In this document: piece after piece, positions 52,976-53,963 of the stretch
How the letters are laid out: each line of letters opens with the position of its first letter
Position numbering within the stretch: the first letter of the stretch is position 1
Assembly (NCBI GenBank): GCA_012840485.1
Contig: DULG01000029.1
Span: forward strand, 1 to 53,963
Length of the DNA: 53,963 nucleotides
Reading direction: 5' to 3'
From: Clostridia bacterium
Lineage (GTDB): Bacteria; Bacillota; Thermoanaerobacteria; Thermoanaerobacterales; Thermoanaerobacteraceae
Notes under the pieces: model-generated
Database searches by the model: none
Seen by the model: the letters and a program-made list of their open reading frames with translations, nothing else
What the model was told of the DNA's origin: nothing
Program-made: the position numbers and the translations under genes

Positions 52976-53963
52976 TTGAAAGTAAGAATCGGGATAGATG
53001 TTGGAGGAACATTTACAGATGCGGTTGCTATAGATAATGACACTTATGAATTAATAGGGACAATAAAGGTACCTACGACACATACTGCGAAAGAAGGTGT
53101 TGCAAAAGGTATTATAGAAGCTCTTATAGAACTCATGAAAGAACACAATATAGGTCCAGAAGATGTCCTATTTATAGCCCATGGTACAACACAGGCAACA
53201 AATGCCTTATTAGAAGGTGACGTTGTTCCTGTTGGCATTATAGCTGCAGGTAAAGGGCTTGAAGGAATTAAAGTAAAAAGCGATACAAATATACAGGATA
53301 TAGAACTTGCGCCAGGCAAGATATTAAAAATTGCAAATCAATATATTGAATTAGAGGACGAATTTGAGGATAACGTGGAAATGAAAATTGAGGACTTCAA
53401 AAGGCAGGAGATAGGAGCAATTGTCGCTGCACAGGCTTTTTCAGTTGATGATCCAACAATTGAGAATAAAATAGTAGACATTGTAGAGCAAAAAGGGCTT
53501 CCAGCGACGGCAACACATGAAATAACAAAGCTATATGGATTAAGAATAAGGACAAGGACTGCAGCAATAAACGCATGTATACTTCCCAAAATGATAGAGA
53601 CAGCAAACATGACAGAAGAAAGCGTAAAAAAATCCGGCATAAAAGCACCTCTCATGATAATGAGAGGCGATGGTGGAGTAATGAATATAGCGGAAGTGAG
53701 GAAAAGGCCCATACTAACACTTCTTTCAGGGCCTGCTGCAGGTGTAGCAGGAGCTTTGATGTATGAAAAAATATCTGACGGCATATTCCTTGAAGTTGGT
53801 GGAACAAGTACAGACATATCTGCAATAAAGACAGGTAAAGTAATGGTAAACTATGCAGAAATCGGTGGGCATAAGACTTATCTTAACTCCCTTGACGTAA
53901 GAACGGTGGGAATAGCAGGAGGGAGCATGGTAAGGCTTGGTGACAAAGACATAGAAGACGTTG
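52976..53963 (+). CDS. Hydantoinase/oxoprolinase family protein (HyuA-type), 3' end outside window
   Basis: The TTG at 52976 follows AGGAGGAG by about 6 bases and opens a frame that runs off the window (at least 329 residues; the family is usually 500-700). The N-terminal actin-like ATPase signature RIGIDVGGTFTDAVAID, then IAHGTTQATNALLEG, GLRIRTRTAAINACILP, LMIMRGDGGVMNIAEVRKRP, LSGPAAGVAGALMY and LEVGGTSTDIS are diagnostic. The family cleaves cyclic amides with ATP (5-oxoproline, hydantoins) or carboxylates ketones. It has no partner HyuB visible; it may lie beyond the window. Confidence 0.9.
   Translation, partial: MKVRIGIDVGGTFTDAVAIDNDTYELIGTIKVPTTHTAKEGVAKGIIEALIELMKEHNIGPEDVLFIAHGTTQATNALLEGDVVPVGIIAAGKGLEGIKVKSDTNIQDIELAPGKILKIANQYIELEDEFEDNVEMKIEDFKRQEIGAIVAAQAFSVDDPTIENKIVDIVEQKGLPATATHEITKLYGLRIRTRTAAINACILPKMIETANMTEESVKKSGIKAPLMIMRGDGGVMNIAEVRKRPILTLLSGPAAGVAGALMYEKISDGIFLEVGGTSTDISAIKTGKVMVNYAEIGGHKTYLNSLDVRTVGIAGGSMVRLGDKDIEDV

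Overview
The window looks like chromosome from a thermophilic, spore-forming, low-GC Firmicute of the Thermoanaerobacter/Caldanaerobacter type. The signs are AT-rich DNA with strong AGGAGG-type ribosome sites, a SufCBDSU iron-sulfur operon with SufU, S-layer homology (SLH) proteins, sigma-A promoters, and three sites matching the sporulation sigma factor sigma-H. The genus is inferred from gene content and protein style, not from a database search.

Layout. 1-0.9 kb: 3' part of a thioredoxin/glutaredoxin fusion and an orphan GroES-like Cpn10. 1.1-6.0 kb: sufC-sufB-sufD-sufS-sufU behind two promoters, one overlapped by a near-perfect Fur-type box. 6.0-9.0 kb: an accessory patch (GNAT acetyltransferase, methyltransferase, cyclase-family hydrolase, truncated IS110 transposase). 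9.1-10.7 kb: a small membrane protein and a membrane-anchored FtsH-like AAA ATPase without a protease domain. 10.7-15.2 kb: old-yellow-enzyme-type oxidoreductase, WalJ/YycJ metallo-hydrolase with an unusual start-site hairpin, and an amino-acid permease (minus strand) with a long structured leader. 15.5-19.3 kb: threonine operon (ACT protein, hom, thrC, thrB). 19.3-27.1 kb: S41 C-terminal processing protease and a 1980-residue SLH-anchored subtilisin. 27.4-30.2 kb: class V aminotransferase and serA (serine synthesis). 30.3-33.1 kb: PHP phosphoesterase (minus) and pyrG behind a terminator-type attenuator.

33.2-47.8 kb is a cell-envelope region: a PIN-toxin remnant, an SH3/AMIN cell-wall protein, a membrane-anchored deacetylase-like protein, a probable major S-layer protein with a very strong promoter, then a six-gene operon in which two paralogous FAD-dependent lipoprotein oxidoreductases flank an SMR-type small transporter, a UbiA-family polyprenyl-phosphate transferase, a GT-C glycosyltransferase and a 53-residue membrane protein. 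This resembles an undecaprenyl-linked sugar donor/flippase/transferase module for surface glycosylation, with unexplained extracytoplasmic flavoenzymes. 48.0 kb to the end is a likely catabolic operon: degenerate ROK regulator, CitMHS/GntP-like transporter, DUF4127 protein, small TIM-barrel protein and a hydantoinase/oxoprolinase (HyuA-type) gene cut by the window end. Its substrate is unknown.

The best candidates for undescribed biology are the FAD-lipoprotein/glycosylation operon and the DUF4127/hydantoinase operon. Several regulatory structures are also notable: sigma-H sites with identical spacing before functionally distinct genes, a hairpin between Shine-Dalgarno and start codon of walJ, a probable ATA start codon, and the permease leader. 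No rRNA, tRNA or CRISPR array was recognised.
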